From the NCBI GenBank assembly GCA_035048815.1, contig JAUCBN010000034.1, positions 8,596,737 to 8,660,736 on the forward strand: a stretch of DNA of 64,000 nt, given 5' to 3'. This document shows positions 23,662 through 35,462 of the stretch, piece by piece (within the stretch, counting starts at the first letter, position 1; each line of letters begins with the position of its first letter). Origin of the DNA: Abelmoschus esculentus. Its lineage: Eukaryota; Streptophyta; Magnoliopsida; Malvales; Malvaceae. A program made the position numbers and the translations under genes. The notes under the pieces were generated by a model. It was not told the DNA's origin. It worked only from the letters and a program-made list of their open reading frames with translations, and searched no databases.

Positions 23662-23730
23662 TAGATCCGTAGTAGCATAATGGTTAATTTCTCGTTGAAT
23701 TTCTAGGTTCAAATCCTAGTTGTAAAATTA
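23662..23730 (+). repeat. tRNA-like module
   Basis: It reads ATCCGTAGTAGCATAATGG, and its T-arm CTAGGTTCAAATCCTAG pairs perfectly around a GTTCAAATC-type B-box. Of all copies this has the best T-arm and B-box, but the acceptor ends no longer pair well. Confidence 0.5.
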
Positions 23731-25270
23731 TCTTTTGCAATTGAAATTTTATTTTTTACTCTTAATAAAGTTTTTTATTTGCAATTATAAATTTTTTTAC
23801 TTTATGAAATTATTTCTGTTTTTATCAAATCACCTTCTACTTATATATTTGCAATATAAATTTTTACTATTAAATGGTTCAAAATTTTAAATACTTTTAA
23901 ATTTTTATTTTTAATATTTTTTTATTAATATTTTTATGCGATATTTTAATTTTTTTAAAAAAATTAATAGAGTTTTTGATTTCCTAGTAATTTGAAAATC
24001 TATAATATGAAAATTATATAAAATTTAGGTTTCATAATCTTTTATATTTGAACATTTCGGTCTTGTTTAGTTTTAAGATTTCAGATTTTTCGGTTTGAAA
24101 TTTAAAGCTTAGGATTTACTCACATAACTATAAGTAAGTTTTCATTTGATTACTAAAATACAACTAAAAAATTAATATTTATTACACATATGACAAAAAA
24201 ATGATTCAATTGCTACGATCCATAAATAGATTATTCCGATTATGATTTTATGAAATTGATGATTGAATTATAAACTCACTTTGTGCCGAATTTATCAAAT
24301 AGTAAATTATACTTATGTATCACAAACATTGAATTATTGTCTCAGTTTTATTTTGACCAAATATCTTTTTAATTTTATTAATAGACTATTTAACTTTTAA
24401 AATAATATCAATCAAGCCACTGATAGATATGATAAAAAAAAAAAAAAAAAAGCTACTAATTGTTAAAAATTAAAAGAGACTCCTACCTACGACACTAACA
24501 ATCTCGTCATCGCCTCCTGACAAATGTGGTGACTAGATGAATAATCCTTAACTCCTAGTCTTTACTTGTGCTACTTTATGATATTCATTCGGTTGGTAGA
24601 ACAAGTATTATACCCCGCTCAAGTTTCCTAAACCAATAGCCTCTATTGCTTCTCGTTCTTCGTCTTCAATGGCTCTACGCTCATATTAGAATTGATAAAA
24701 CACCACTAACCGTCGTTAAAATTATCTTTACCATTGTAATAAATAAAATTGTATAAAGTAAATATTGCCTAATTTATGTATCAAATAATTTTTTATAAAA
24801 TTTAATAATCGTTAAATATATATAAATAAATTTATTATTTTGAGTCAACATGATACAGATATCAAACCAAATTAAAATTTAAAGACATAATAAATATAAT
24901 TATATTAATAAATTCAAACATTTCATTTTTAAATAAATAAAATATGTATCGTTCACACACATACACATGCGTGTCTCAAATATTAAGCTTGAAATATTTC
25001 GTTATAACCTTACCTTTAATAATATTATACACTAATTTATTTAATATTTATGTTATATTAATTCGTGACATTTTAATTTTTAAAAATTTAATCACATTTT
25101 TTTAATTTTACGCCTACTAACAACTTCTAATAACAATATAATTAAAAATAAATAAAATATAGTATTTTATTAGATAAAAATACGTTAAATAACAAATTAT
25201 ATTATTTTTTAAATTCAAATTTGTTTATTTTTAATCTAATATTATTATTTTTCTATGTTAAGATCTCAAG
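23731..25270. other. AT-rich intergenic DNA
   Basis: No gene is recognisable. An A-tract of about 18 bases lies at 24434-24451. The remainder is low-complexity AT-rich DNA. Confidence 0.55.
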
Positions 25271-25423
25271 GTTCCCTTCTAGTCTTCTTTATAAGACCAA
25301 CCGAGTAATTAATACAAGGAGATATCAAAAGCTTTCCTTTGATTTTTCTCTCTTCTTCTGCGTTTTGAAAAAACTTCCACCGTCTTACAATCCTCTGCTT
25401 CATCGTTTGTCGATTAAAAAAAC

Positions 25424-25639
25424 ATGTCGGAGAGACCCAACCGCCACCAAAGGAGGGCATCGCAAAGCATTTTTTTGTCTTTGGACGACATCTCGGCTCC
25501 CATATCCGATAATGCTGCTACACCTAATAAGCCGGTACCACCATCCAGTCAGGCGCCACCACCTCAGCCGGTTCCAACTGTAACTGCGGCGGAGACATCT
25601 GGGATTGTGGTCAAAGACGGCGAGAAACCACAAAAGTGA
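25424..25639 (+). CDS. Small proline-rich protein of unknown function
   Basis: An intact frame of 71 codons begins MSERPNRHQRRASQSIFLSL, continues with a short acidic stretch (DDISAPISDN), and ends in a Pro/Ala/Thr-rich tail and TGA. The start context (AAAAAACATGTCGG) suits plant initiation. About 150 bp upstream is pyrimidine-rich, as in plant 5' leaders. No signal peptide, membrane segment or catalytic motif is visible; a basic, Arg-rich N-terminus followed by a disordered tail is all that can be said. The order and composition look like a real small gene and not chance, but I cannot name a family. Overlapping frames on both strands are shadows. Confidence 0.6.
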   Translation: MSERPNRHQRRASQSIFLSLDDISAPISDNAATPNKPVPPSSQAPPPQPVPTVTAAETSGIVVKDGEKPQK

Positions 25640-26635
25640 TAGGAAGTTGATGTTTTTAAATTAAATCTGTCTTCGTGTTGGATGCTGTTTTGTTTTAATT
25701 TGTTGTGCTGCGTTTTGATCGGAAAAAGAGAGAAGCTTTGTTTCATCAGTTTCCATGTTGAATTCAGCGCATTGATCCTTATCTCCTCGATTCCAGTTCT
25801 GAGTTTTTTCCCCTACGTCTTTTATCTTTATAATATTGTTCTCCATATTTTATTAAAAGAAAATAATAAAATTAAAACCCACTAATTAATCAAGTAACAG
25901 GGTTGGACGTGAGGGAAGCAATCTGACCCGATCGTTGAGTCTCTAAATATAATTATTTGTATTTTTTAATTTTTATTTTTATAATTTATTAAATAAATAA
26001 ATTTATTTAATAATTAAAATTATTTTTTTATATTTAAATAAATAAATCTAATAATAAAAATAATATATATTAAATATTAAATTAATTATTTAAACTAATG
26101 ATATGAATAAAAAATCAGTCTTATTTTTTATATTCAATACTAAAAAAACAAATCTTAAACCTAAATCCTGAATTTTAAATCATAAATTTTAAATTCTATA
26201 AAAATTTTAGGGGAATAATGAAATTTAGGGTTATATTTAGAGAAATATGTGAGTTTGTGATATTTCTAAAATAAAAGTCAAAAAGAAGTGTGTTTGGTGG
26301 CGAGGTCTAAGAAAAACTATTTTTTTTGGTTTATTCACCAAATATTTTCTAAATACACTTATTTGTCTCATTTTTTTTTCAACTACATTATTCATCTAAA
26401 TCAGTCAAACTCCACCCTAATACTTTAAAATTTAATTTTAAATTATAATTTTAAATTCTAAACATAAAAAAAATATAAAAATTTTATTTATAATATAAAA
26501 AATATACCTTTATTATATAAATAATTATTTTAAATTTTTACTTAGGGCCTCGAAAATCGTCGGGACGACCCTACCAAGTAATAAAAATATTTATGGAACT
26601 CTGATATTATTTTAAGAATAAAATGTTTTTTATTT

Positions 26636-26668
<33 letters not shown>

Positions 26669-28990
26669 TGCCGGTCGCCACATGCACCTATAATTACTAT
26701 CATATTAGATACTTCCCCAACCAATGTCGTAAAGGGTTAGCCCCTTGTCCAGAACAATCCGTGCTGATGTTAGAGATACAAATTTTTATTAAAAAAACAT
26801 ATAAAAATTTAAATTTGTGACACTAAACTATAGATAAAAAATATAAAAGGACTATATAAATTATAAAATCTAAGGATCGATTTGATTCTAAATAATATAT
26901 GCATTTTTTAAGAATAGAAAACAATGAAGACCATAAAATGAAAAGAAAAAAAATTAAAACATTTAAAAAAAATAAAAAGATGATTTCATTATATTTATTG
27001 AAAATATTTAAAAAATTAGGAAAATAAGAAATCAAAAGTTTTTATCTTTAACTTTATGGGTTAATTATTAAATGATCATTAATTTATATTTTTCCTAATA
27101 CAGAGTTGGTCACCGATCTTAAAAATATCAATAAAGTTATTTATGTTTGAATACGAACTTTTAATCACTCAATCGCATGTTGTTGTTAAACTTTAATTAG
27201 AGGTTAATCTGAATCAACTCTGTTGTAATTCTCGATAACGGTACCAAAAACTTTAATTCCACTAAGTGAATGTTAACAAAAGGGGCGATATATATATATA
27301 TATATATTAAAAAAATAAAATAATATCGAGACGAGTCTTTGGTATGAAAATATACACGATCTGTAAATAATACAATAATTAAGTTGAGTATTAATTCGAT
27401 AGAGATTGACTTGAAATTTAATTATTTTGATTGTTTACTTACCTTGAAAGGAAAAGTTGATTTGTTTTAAAGTTTGTTTAGAAATACTTACAAAGAAAAG
27501 AAATAAAAGTGAACTAAAACATTGGTAAAGAATGCCGCTTAATGAATGATGAATGTTGACACGAGATGACTAGTTTTCTCGTTCTTTATGACATGTTAAC
27601 CTTTAAAGTTAATTTGTTTTGCATTGTTTATCGAGTAGATTCAATATTAGCAAAGTTTTTATCGTTGGTCATTGCCTTAAGTTGATCATGTGAAAACTCT
27701 TATATCTTTGTCGGTGGCGGACGTATGCTTGATATAAGGTGGGTACAGTATAAGGTAAGCACAGGTCCACTTTAAATTTTTTAAAGTTTATATTTTTATC
27801 CTTAATTTTTATAATTTTTATGAATTAATCTTTAAATTTTTATAATATTTAAGATTTGTGCCCACCCTGAGATTTTAAAAATTTATATGTGTCCACCCTC
27901 AAATAAATCTTTGGATCCGCCACAGGCCTTTATAGTGTATGCTTTTAAATAAACCAATTTAATTATGCATAAACTCATATATCGCTTCTGAAGTAAGTTC
28001 ATATATTTGAATGATTTCTCTCTAAACTTCTCTCTTTTATGTTAAAAAGCAATAGATAACATAATCAACTAACAATATCAGCTCTCACTTGACAAAATAT
28101 TTAAAAAAATTAAAGTATGTTAAATAGATATAACATTACCGAAAATAGATTTATTATCAAAGAACTTATTGCATAAAAACAACGTTTGAATAAAATATCC
28201 TCACCAACTATGAAAATTGTTCGTGATAATAGATTTAATCGATACAATCATAATCATTTTTAAATACATCATTCTTAAAAACAAATTAAGACTACTTAAA
28301 AAAGATAATGGGTAAAAAGAGTTTTTCGATATAACTTTTAAGATCTAGTCTCTCGATTAAGTGGTTAAAAATGTTTGAATAAAATATTTACTCGATCATC
28401 ACTCGTGCACTCCAACAACTTACTCCGATCACTTGATCAAGCTCTTCCCCAAAGAAAATCCTCACCAATCAAGATCCACAAATGCTTGCTTGGTTGGTGT
28501 TTAAAATATGCATGCAAGGAAGGAATATGATAAGCTCTTCAATTTTTGAATTTCGATTACTCTAAGGATAATCATCTTATCAAGTTTGAATAAGAGTTGA
28601 TCAGATTAGGGTTAATGTCAAATTGGCATAGACAAAATTTTAAATTCTTTATATAAATGTATGATTCTAACATCCTAATACAACTAAATATACTTAAAAA
28701 CAAACAAAAGCATTGTAAGATTAACATTAAAAATAACACTTTTAGAGAGGTAATATTTGTCGTCACAATGACTTGGGCGGCATTGACACTTGTCAGGATT
28801 GTTGTTATTCTAGTTGCCACTTCATCCACCATCTTTAAGTATCACAACTGAACTCTAATATATTTATAAGACATCGAACATTCTCAGAAAATAAATATTA
28901 AAAAAAATAACGAATATAAAAATGAAATTAAGACCAAGATTAAAAAATGAAAACAATAACAGTATATTTTATTTCATAACTCACAAAGAA
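25640..28990. other. AT-rich intergenic DNA with microsatellites
   Basis: No gene is recognisable. It contains a (TAA)n run at 26638-26669 and a (TA)n run at 27288-27308. A possible small MITE lies near 27714-27925, where GTGGCGGA at the left pairs with TCCGCCAC at the right, but a target duplication is not evident. The frame at 28572-28832 (minus) has no domain I recognise. Confidence 0.5.
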
Positions 28991-29020
28991 ATAAGGTTTT
29001 TTAAAATAATCTATTCTTCT

Positions 29021-29456
29021 ATTTATGCCCCACTTCAAATGAGAGGTTTAGGGTTTAGGGTTTTAAGTTAGGGTTTAGGGAATTAGGGGTAAGGTGTATT
29101 TTTTAGGGTATAGGGTTTAGGGTTTAGAATATAGGAAATAAGGGTTTAGGGTTTAAATTTAATTTTTTATAAAAATACAAAGGCGGCACAAAGGGAGGCA
29201 CAAAAAAGAGGCAGAGGATTTTTGTTCATTAAAATACTCTAATACTTGAACAAAAATCATCTGCCTCTTTTTTGTGCCTCGTTTGTATTTTTGTAAAAAA
29301 CTGAATTTTAAACCCTAAACCCTTATTTTCTATATTTTAAACTCTAAACCCTACGCCCTAAAAATACACCATACCCCTAATTTTCTAAACCCTAACCAAA
29401 ACCCCTAACCTAAAACCCTAAACCCTAAACTTCTAATTTGAAGTGGGACATAAATG
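29021..29456. mobile_element. Fold-back element with telomere-like arms
   Basis: The left arm runs from ATTTATGCCCCACTTCAAAT through degenerate TTTAGGG repeats to GAGGCAGAGGATTTTTGTTC. After a short centre (about 29232-29250) the right arm is its reverse complement, through CCCTAAA repeats to ATTTGAAGTGGGACATAAAT. Each arm is roughly 210 bp with a few mismatches and small indels. Terminal pairing may extend to about 28994 and 29488. It has no coding capacity. It could be a MITE or fold-back transposon that took in telomere-type DNA, or an inverted duplication of an interstitial telomeric repeat. Confidence 0.8.
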
Positions 29457-30367
29457 AAGGCATGGGAAAAGGGAAGATGATTTGGGTTACTAATACTTAA
29501 CTAAAACATAAAGGTTAACTGAAATTCAAAATTTAACCGCCCACAGCTCTTTTCTTCTTCAATCCAGTTATTCACACTTCGAGGAAAAGAATTACATGTC
29601 TTCTTCTTGACTAGAGTTGTAAACCCAACTCTTGGAGAGGCCAGTGTGGGTGGTGCATTCAAGCTGTGATATTCCATCTATGGCTTTTTCTAAATCTCAG
29701 GTAGGGGTGCTCGGCGATGGGGTATTAAATATGCAGCTAAGTGCTTTGCATGCTCTACTTTTCGAGCACGACACGGTACGAACTTGTATCTGTTTATACA
29801 AGTCATGGTATATGCACAGTCTAGATTTTTCCTTACCATGATCTGTTTATATAAGTTCAGCGATTGTATCCGTGTTCGTACGTTAGAGACGTTGGCGGTT
29901 CCGTTTTTGTATCTAATTCTAAAGACAGAAGGCAGGGACCGATATGTGTTTAGTACATGAAAATGCAGTGACCACCAACATTTGCAGTTCGTCTGTACAT
30001 TGCACATTAAATGATTATATTATTAGATGGATAAAATCTAAATAAATAGAAAAGGGAATGACACCTACCCTGTTTGACAATAACATCAATATTTAAAGCA
30101 TATAACAAATATAATGAGTTTGGTTAATAAAATATAAAGAATTTTATTGATTGAAAGCATTCACACATGCATGAAACTTAACTACTATGTTGTTCTTGCA
30201 GGCTGCAGCAACAGTTGTAATAAAACGACCAGAGTTTAAACTCTAGATCCTGATTCAACCACCCATGGTGGCAGACTTCTTTCTCGATTCAGCTAGTATA
30301 ATTAAAACTAGTGAGACAACTCAGTAACACTGCAACTGTTTTAACTTTCTAGTAAATGGTAATACTT
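29457..30367. other. Intergenic DNA, no recognised gene
   Basis: Short frames at 29632-29841 (+) and 29690-30007 (-) have no convincing domain. The segment ends just after the 3' end of the dehydrogenase gene at 30369-30430. Confidence 0.45.
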
Positions 30368-30427
30368 TTCACTTGGAAACTGAGTTAATCAATTTGTGGC
30401 TGAAATCCCACAACTCCCTTGCCAAAG

Positions 30428-32825
30428 TCAATCTCTAGCATATGAACTCGGTGTCATCTCATTGCAGTCCACAAAGTACTTCCCGGTGACCCCCTTTAGC
30501 CGTGGGTGGAGGGCCACGTAGCATGTCGTCGCTGCCCCCTAAACACGGTTGTGAAAGATTAGTTTAGACTTAAACACTTAATCCACTGGACTAAAAATCT
30601 GGGATTTACCTGCGGAACATTCTTCCATAGGAAGAAGCTGAAGAACTTCAGAAACTCTGCAACAGGAACATGCAAATTACAGTAAATAAATGGTGAGAAA
30701 AAAAAAATCAGGGTTTAGGAACAGAATTTGTGTTGTAATAACATTACTCAATAGAAAGGCAGTGTGCTTAAACAGAGGCGTCATTATCAGTCCTGGGTGA
30801 ATCGAATTGACTGTGATGTTCACACCTTCCTCCTACATATCATTTAAGTCATAAAAATTTTACAACTACTTTTGTAGGCAAATTTATGTCACATTTAAAT
30901 GCCAAGATATGGATCCATCACCATCAAATTTTTCTCTGTTGGGTTAAAAAAAATGGTATCAGTTCCCAAAGGTAGGTTTGAGGTACATCTCGAAAATTGT
31001 CAAAGCAACATAAAATGTTATACTTTTTAATAACATTTTAAGTTGTCTTTTCAACAAGTTTCAAAACTTGCCTAATCAACATAAAATTTTATAAAAAAGT
31101 ATAACATTGTATGTTATTTTAATTATTTTCGAAACTTATCGTTTTTTAAGCGTAAATTAAAATATTATATCATAGACTCACCCCCAGTTCTCAAACACAA
31201 GATTTTTTTTCTGTTTTAGCCCGGTTCAAAGTTGACATTAGAACAAGTCCATTTTGACTTGATTATATCCTAAGACTCAAACACAGGAACCTCATGATAT
31301 AAATTTTAGATTAGGGCAAATGACTTGTCAATCACATGAGGTCCATAAATTCTTGTTCTAATGATAATTTAGGTCCATATGTTAAAACTTATCTTCAAAT
31401 TTTGAGTTTAAATACTTAATAAGTCCTTATATTTTTCTTAAAGTTAAATGATTTGACTCCTCCCTATGTTCGATACTATCTCAATCAATGATAGTAGGTT
31501 GGTAGATTTAAGGTTTCGCCAACTTTCATGTTTTACCAGCAACCGGCGAGAGAGTTCATTGACATGCAAAATATTTGCTAATTTGGATTGCCCATATGCT
31601 CTTTTGTCATTGTAACTGAAAAGAAAAATCGTAAAAATGAAATTTTAATTACATAAGTTATTGATGTAACACAATTTTAGCAGAAAATCGTAAAATGAAA
31701 CTATAATATTAATCATTGTGTGTGGGCTATTGATGATAAGTTCACAATCCTTCCTTGAACATCGCTAGCTTTTGCTGTGTTCTTCATTTTGTCTAAAAGA
31801 AGCTCAGTTAAGAGGAAATGCCCTGGGAAAAATCAAGCAACAGAAATTAGTTTTTGATTATAAAATGGATGTTTCATTTAATTACCATTAATTTCTTGGA
31901 ACCTACCAATATGATTTGTTGCAAACTGAGCCTCTATTCCATCTTGAGAAAGATGATAGGGACAGAACATGATCCCGGCATTGTTTCTGAAACAGACAGT
32001 GTTTTAAAGATCTTGTTATTATTAATAAATCTGTCACGATACTTCGACCAACGATATATTATCATTTCAAGGACAAAATGAGAATATCTTGTAGGTCAAT
32101 ATATCGTGACAGAATAATCATGAATTAGGGAGTTTGAAGTTACATTAAGATATTAAGAGGAAGATTAAGAGCAATGAAATTGTGAGTAAATGCTCTAATG
32201 GACTTGATAGAGCAGAGATCCAGCTCCAAGACATCAACACGAGCGGTTTGGATCTCTGCAAGAATGATCTTTCTGGCTTCGTTAGCAGCTTTCATGTTCC
32301 TCGCACCGATGATGACATGAACACCACGAAGAGCCAATACTCGTGAAGTCTCCAATCCAATTCCACTTGCTCCACCTGCATTTTACTAGCCTCCAAAGAA
32401 TTAAAACCAAAGAAATCCCTTTCAATCATCAACACTTTGAAACCACCTAGAATCATAGTTCTGTATTAAACTATAGCCGCAACATAACATAACAGCCGCA
32501 TCGGTAACGGGTATGTTGGAACTCGAAACATTTATCATAATGTCTTTGTACTATCACTCAAGTTAATTGGTAAAAGACAAAAAGCAACGTTTGGAAACTA
32601 GGGTGAAGCCACGACGTAACTTGTACAGTAGGGAAAACACACACATAAACCCTAATATATACTCCATATAATATAAACCGAGAGAGATTAACGCCATAGC
32701 CCACCGGTTATGATAGCAGTGAGGTTGGTTCCATCGATGCCTTGAGTAACCTCTTCGGCGGTAGAAGCTGAACCGAAGCCGCTCGGTCCAGGCCAACCTG
32801 TTACCAGAGAAATGATACCGACCAT
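30428..32825 (-). pseudogene. Short-chain dehydrogenase (TIC32-like), eight exons, damaged
   Basis: Reading the minus strand, exons at 32705-32825, 32144-32375, 31907-31986, 31713-31822, 31537-31615, 30748-30832, 30610-30656 and 30428-30538 join in phase across GT-AG introns except after exon 4. The N-terminus has the TAEEVTQGIDGTNLTAI stretch and a TGGASGIG nucleotide-binding motif, then NNAGIM, and the catalytic YGQSK (YxxxK). These define the NAD(P)-dependent SDR superfamily, closest in my reading to plant TIC32/WW-oxidoreductase-like proteins. Two lesions are visible. Exon 4 runs into TGA after LSSIAHTQ, with the next part of the fold missing. In exon 8, one base lost after YARD gives an immediate TGA; the shifted frame still reads LARELWDFSHKLINS to 30369. 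It is probably a recent pseudogene, or a gene with altered splicing. Confidence 0.85.
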
Positions 32826-33103
32826 TTTTCTTCTAACAAAGAAGGGGAAGATTTTGTTCTTTTCTTGGCAAAGAAAACAGAGAAGATGAAAGGAGCAGAC
32901 GATGGACGGGTGCTAAACGGTTGAGACGAGGAAGAGATGGCTAAAAAGGGGAAGTGAATGCGTGGGAATTTATGGGTTCGGCGATGTGTAGGTGCGTCCT
33001 TACGGTTGCAATTGTATTCAACTTTAAGTTCGTGGGGGAAGAACAATTAATGCTCTCAACGACCATCAATTATATGCCTATGAAAAATGGACCCGAACAC
33101 ATT

Positions 33104-33297
33104 ATTCATGGTCTTTAACCACTAAAAATTAATCAATTAATTTTATATTTTTTATATCATTTTTTCTTAATTAATATTTATGTAATCACCCGCTACCTAT
33201 TTATATGGTAATAAAAAATTGAAGATTCACTCTTAAAAAATCAATATAGAAAATATAAAATTAATTGACCAATTTTTAGTGGTTAGGGACCATAAAT
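33104..33297. mobile_element. MITE with about 50-bp terminal inverted repeats
   Basis: ATGGTCTTTAACCACTAAAA at the left (from 33108) is repeated inverted at the right (ending 33293), and the match continues through an AT-rich TCAATTAATTTTATATTTT-type stretch. The total is about 190 bp with no coding capacity. It lies about 280 bp upstream of the dehydrogenase start codon. The target duplication is unclear, so the superfamily is not assigned. Confidence 0.8.
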
Positions 33298-34070
33298 ACT
33301 ATAATAAAACTAATACATAGAATAATGCAAGGTGGAACATGCAACTTCCCTAATTTAAAGTTATAATTCATAAACGACCAACTTTGCTATGGGTATTCAT
33401 AAGTACCATTCACATCACATGTGATGTGTACACAAAAATTTGAAAAGCACATTTCCTAGAGAGGAATAGATGCGTAATGAACCGAATTTGAATGTGTACT
33501 CATATTTTTTAAACACACAAAGAAATGTCAAGATCGAATATAAAAATTTGTATTTTTTAAAAATTCCTTTTATGTTTGAAAAATATTTTTTAGGGTCATT
33601 TGAAAAAATAATATCTTCTATAGGGCTTTTGGTTTAAAAATATTTTTTTCTTGAAAATGGAGTCACCACCGGCCGTTTAGGTAGATCAGACACTGTAAAA
33701 CCAGAGATTTTTAAAAATTGATTCGGGAGTCGGTTACGGATGAGAAAGAATTAGAACCCCACACCGCTAAAAAATATATACTTTGATAACTATCACTTTA
33801 CTATTATTAAATTTTTCGTGCTAAAGTGATAATCAAATTAAGATTTAATCGAATGTGTATGTTTATTTTAGATGAACCTAAATCGAAGGTAAGCGTCCGA
33901 ATTATCACCACTACATTAAAATTGACCACGCTTATGATCGAATTTAGGGACACCCCGTTAAGTAAATTAGATGGTTGTTATGCATTTCTTGATTAAAACA
34001 AATAGATTACAAAATGCAGTTTACAATAAGATAGAAGTAAGAGAGATAAACATACTTATTGTGGTATGTA
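33298..34070. other. Intergenic DNA with LTR-like remnant
   Basis: No gene is present. Around 33650-33770, GAGTCACCACCGGCC and GGGAGTCGGTTACG resemble sequence near the start of some plant Gypsy elements, but no element boundaries can be set. Confidence 0.4.
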
Positions 34071-35462
34071 GGATGTCCTACACCTTTTCCGGTGCAAGTG
34101 CACACCTTGTTAAGTTATAGTATAAATGATATCGTTTCTCAGAGGGATTGGTTTACCTACGCAACTTATTGATCTTGCACGTTAGAAAATTAAAGTGCGC
34201 AAGCATTCAAGTTGATTTGTAATTAACTATTCTATTAACTAATGCAAATAATTAAAGAATCGAATAAGTCAAGAATTTATGGATAAGCCAGATTAGATTG
34301 CTTCATAGTGTGGATTCCGAAGGTAAATTGTCTTGTCTTATTAATGCAAAGTCAAGATTGCTGCCTCGATGGGTCGCTGAATGGTCGCCTTGGTTGCCTC
34401 GGCAGGTTTATGCTTTGACGACAAGTTGACAACTCATAGTTTGATAAGACGTACTTTGATGACTCTTCCTTATCCTTAATTCGAAGTACTCTTGATGACC
34501 ACGTATTGATGATACCTCTCGGCGTGAATCAAGAATGAACACCAATTGATATTACATCCCTTTTAGTATCTAAAACCCGAACTTATCCCTAAGCTGGAAT
34601 AGTCGATCCCCAAGAGTAAAGATCAGATTCACTCGTTTTGTTAGTCTAACTCTCCTAAGTCTATAAAAATGGATTTTTCCTTACAAAATTCTCTCTCAAG
34701 CTTGAGTGCAAGAAATATACGAACCAAGAGCAGATAAACTATGAATCTAACTTGTAATAAAAAAATTCAAACAAAATACATTCATCTTTCATAACTACTC
34801 CATAAAATAACCTAGACCTTAGGGAAGATTTAGAATATGTTGATGGTGGTGGTAATTAGGTTTTTATTCAGGACTCCTTGATTGTTTTTTCCTATACCTA
34901 GGGTAAGGTATTCATAGGCTAAACCTAGGTCAAACCTTTCCATAGTAGGAAATAAACTTAGAATAAAATATAATTTTTGCATATAAATAAAAGACCTTTA
35001 TTTTATTTTCTAGTTTATTCCTATGAGGACTCTTTTTTTACGTGACTTTGACCAATATTTTCCTTGTTCTGTTTTTCTTTGGACTTATCTCAAACGATTC
35101 ATCTCTTTATTCTCTTTTTATTTTTTATCGCACTCTAGTTATGTTTGTTCTAGTGTTGTCGTGACTGCAAGGTCTCCTGCTGCTTTGCATTTTGTCCTTG
35201 TCTGGTCTGATTTACATCTTCTTTCATCCAGCATGTCTCAGTAACATATGGTATCTAGGTGGTATAATTCTTGTATAAGAAAGAAAACTATAATTGCACT
35301 TGTTTTTTTACCAAATATTATATAAAATCAATAAATAACTACGTGGATGTTGAAATGTAGAAAATATACAAAATTGTCTATTATTACCATCCAATTTTAT
35401 TAAATACAAACAATAATTGAGTTAAATAGGGTATATAATATTAAACTATTGTGCACTTATCA
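34071..35462 (-). repeat. Diverged 3' LTR of a second Athila-like element
   Basis: It is alignable with the 44210-45618 LTR over its length, for example TACGCAACTTATT near the start, GATGATACCTCTCGGCGTGAATCA in the middle, and a GCACTTATCA end. The adjacent bases 35463-35475 match the polypurine tract of the 4.1-kb element. The left edge is approximate. It belongs with the third-ORF remnant at 36362-37188. Confidence 0.72.

Noticed and set aside
26638..26669. (TAA)n run as a possible CRISPR-like or minisatellite array
   Set aside because: Simple trinucleotide microsatellite with no spacers. A CRISPR array is not expected in a plant genome.
27714..27925. Small MITE with GTGGCGGA/TCCGCCAC ends
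   Set aside because: Inverted ends are only eight bases and no target duplication is seen. Kept as a note in the intergenic entry only.
28572..28832. 86-residue minus-strand frame with hydrophobic segment
   Set aside because: AT-rich sequence readily gives hydrophobic frames. No domain, no leader and no splice context.
29690..29841. VGVLGDG-like stretch resembling the start of a phosphoribosylaminoimidazole carboxylase (PurK)
   Set aside because: Only about six residues agree and nothing downstream continues the match.
30369..30430. Intact C-terminus of the dehydrogenase
   Set aside because: The matching residues are in another frame after a one-base loss, so the annotated end is the TGA at 30428-30430.
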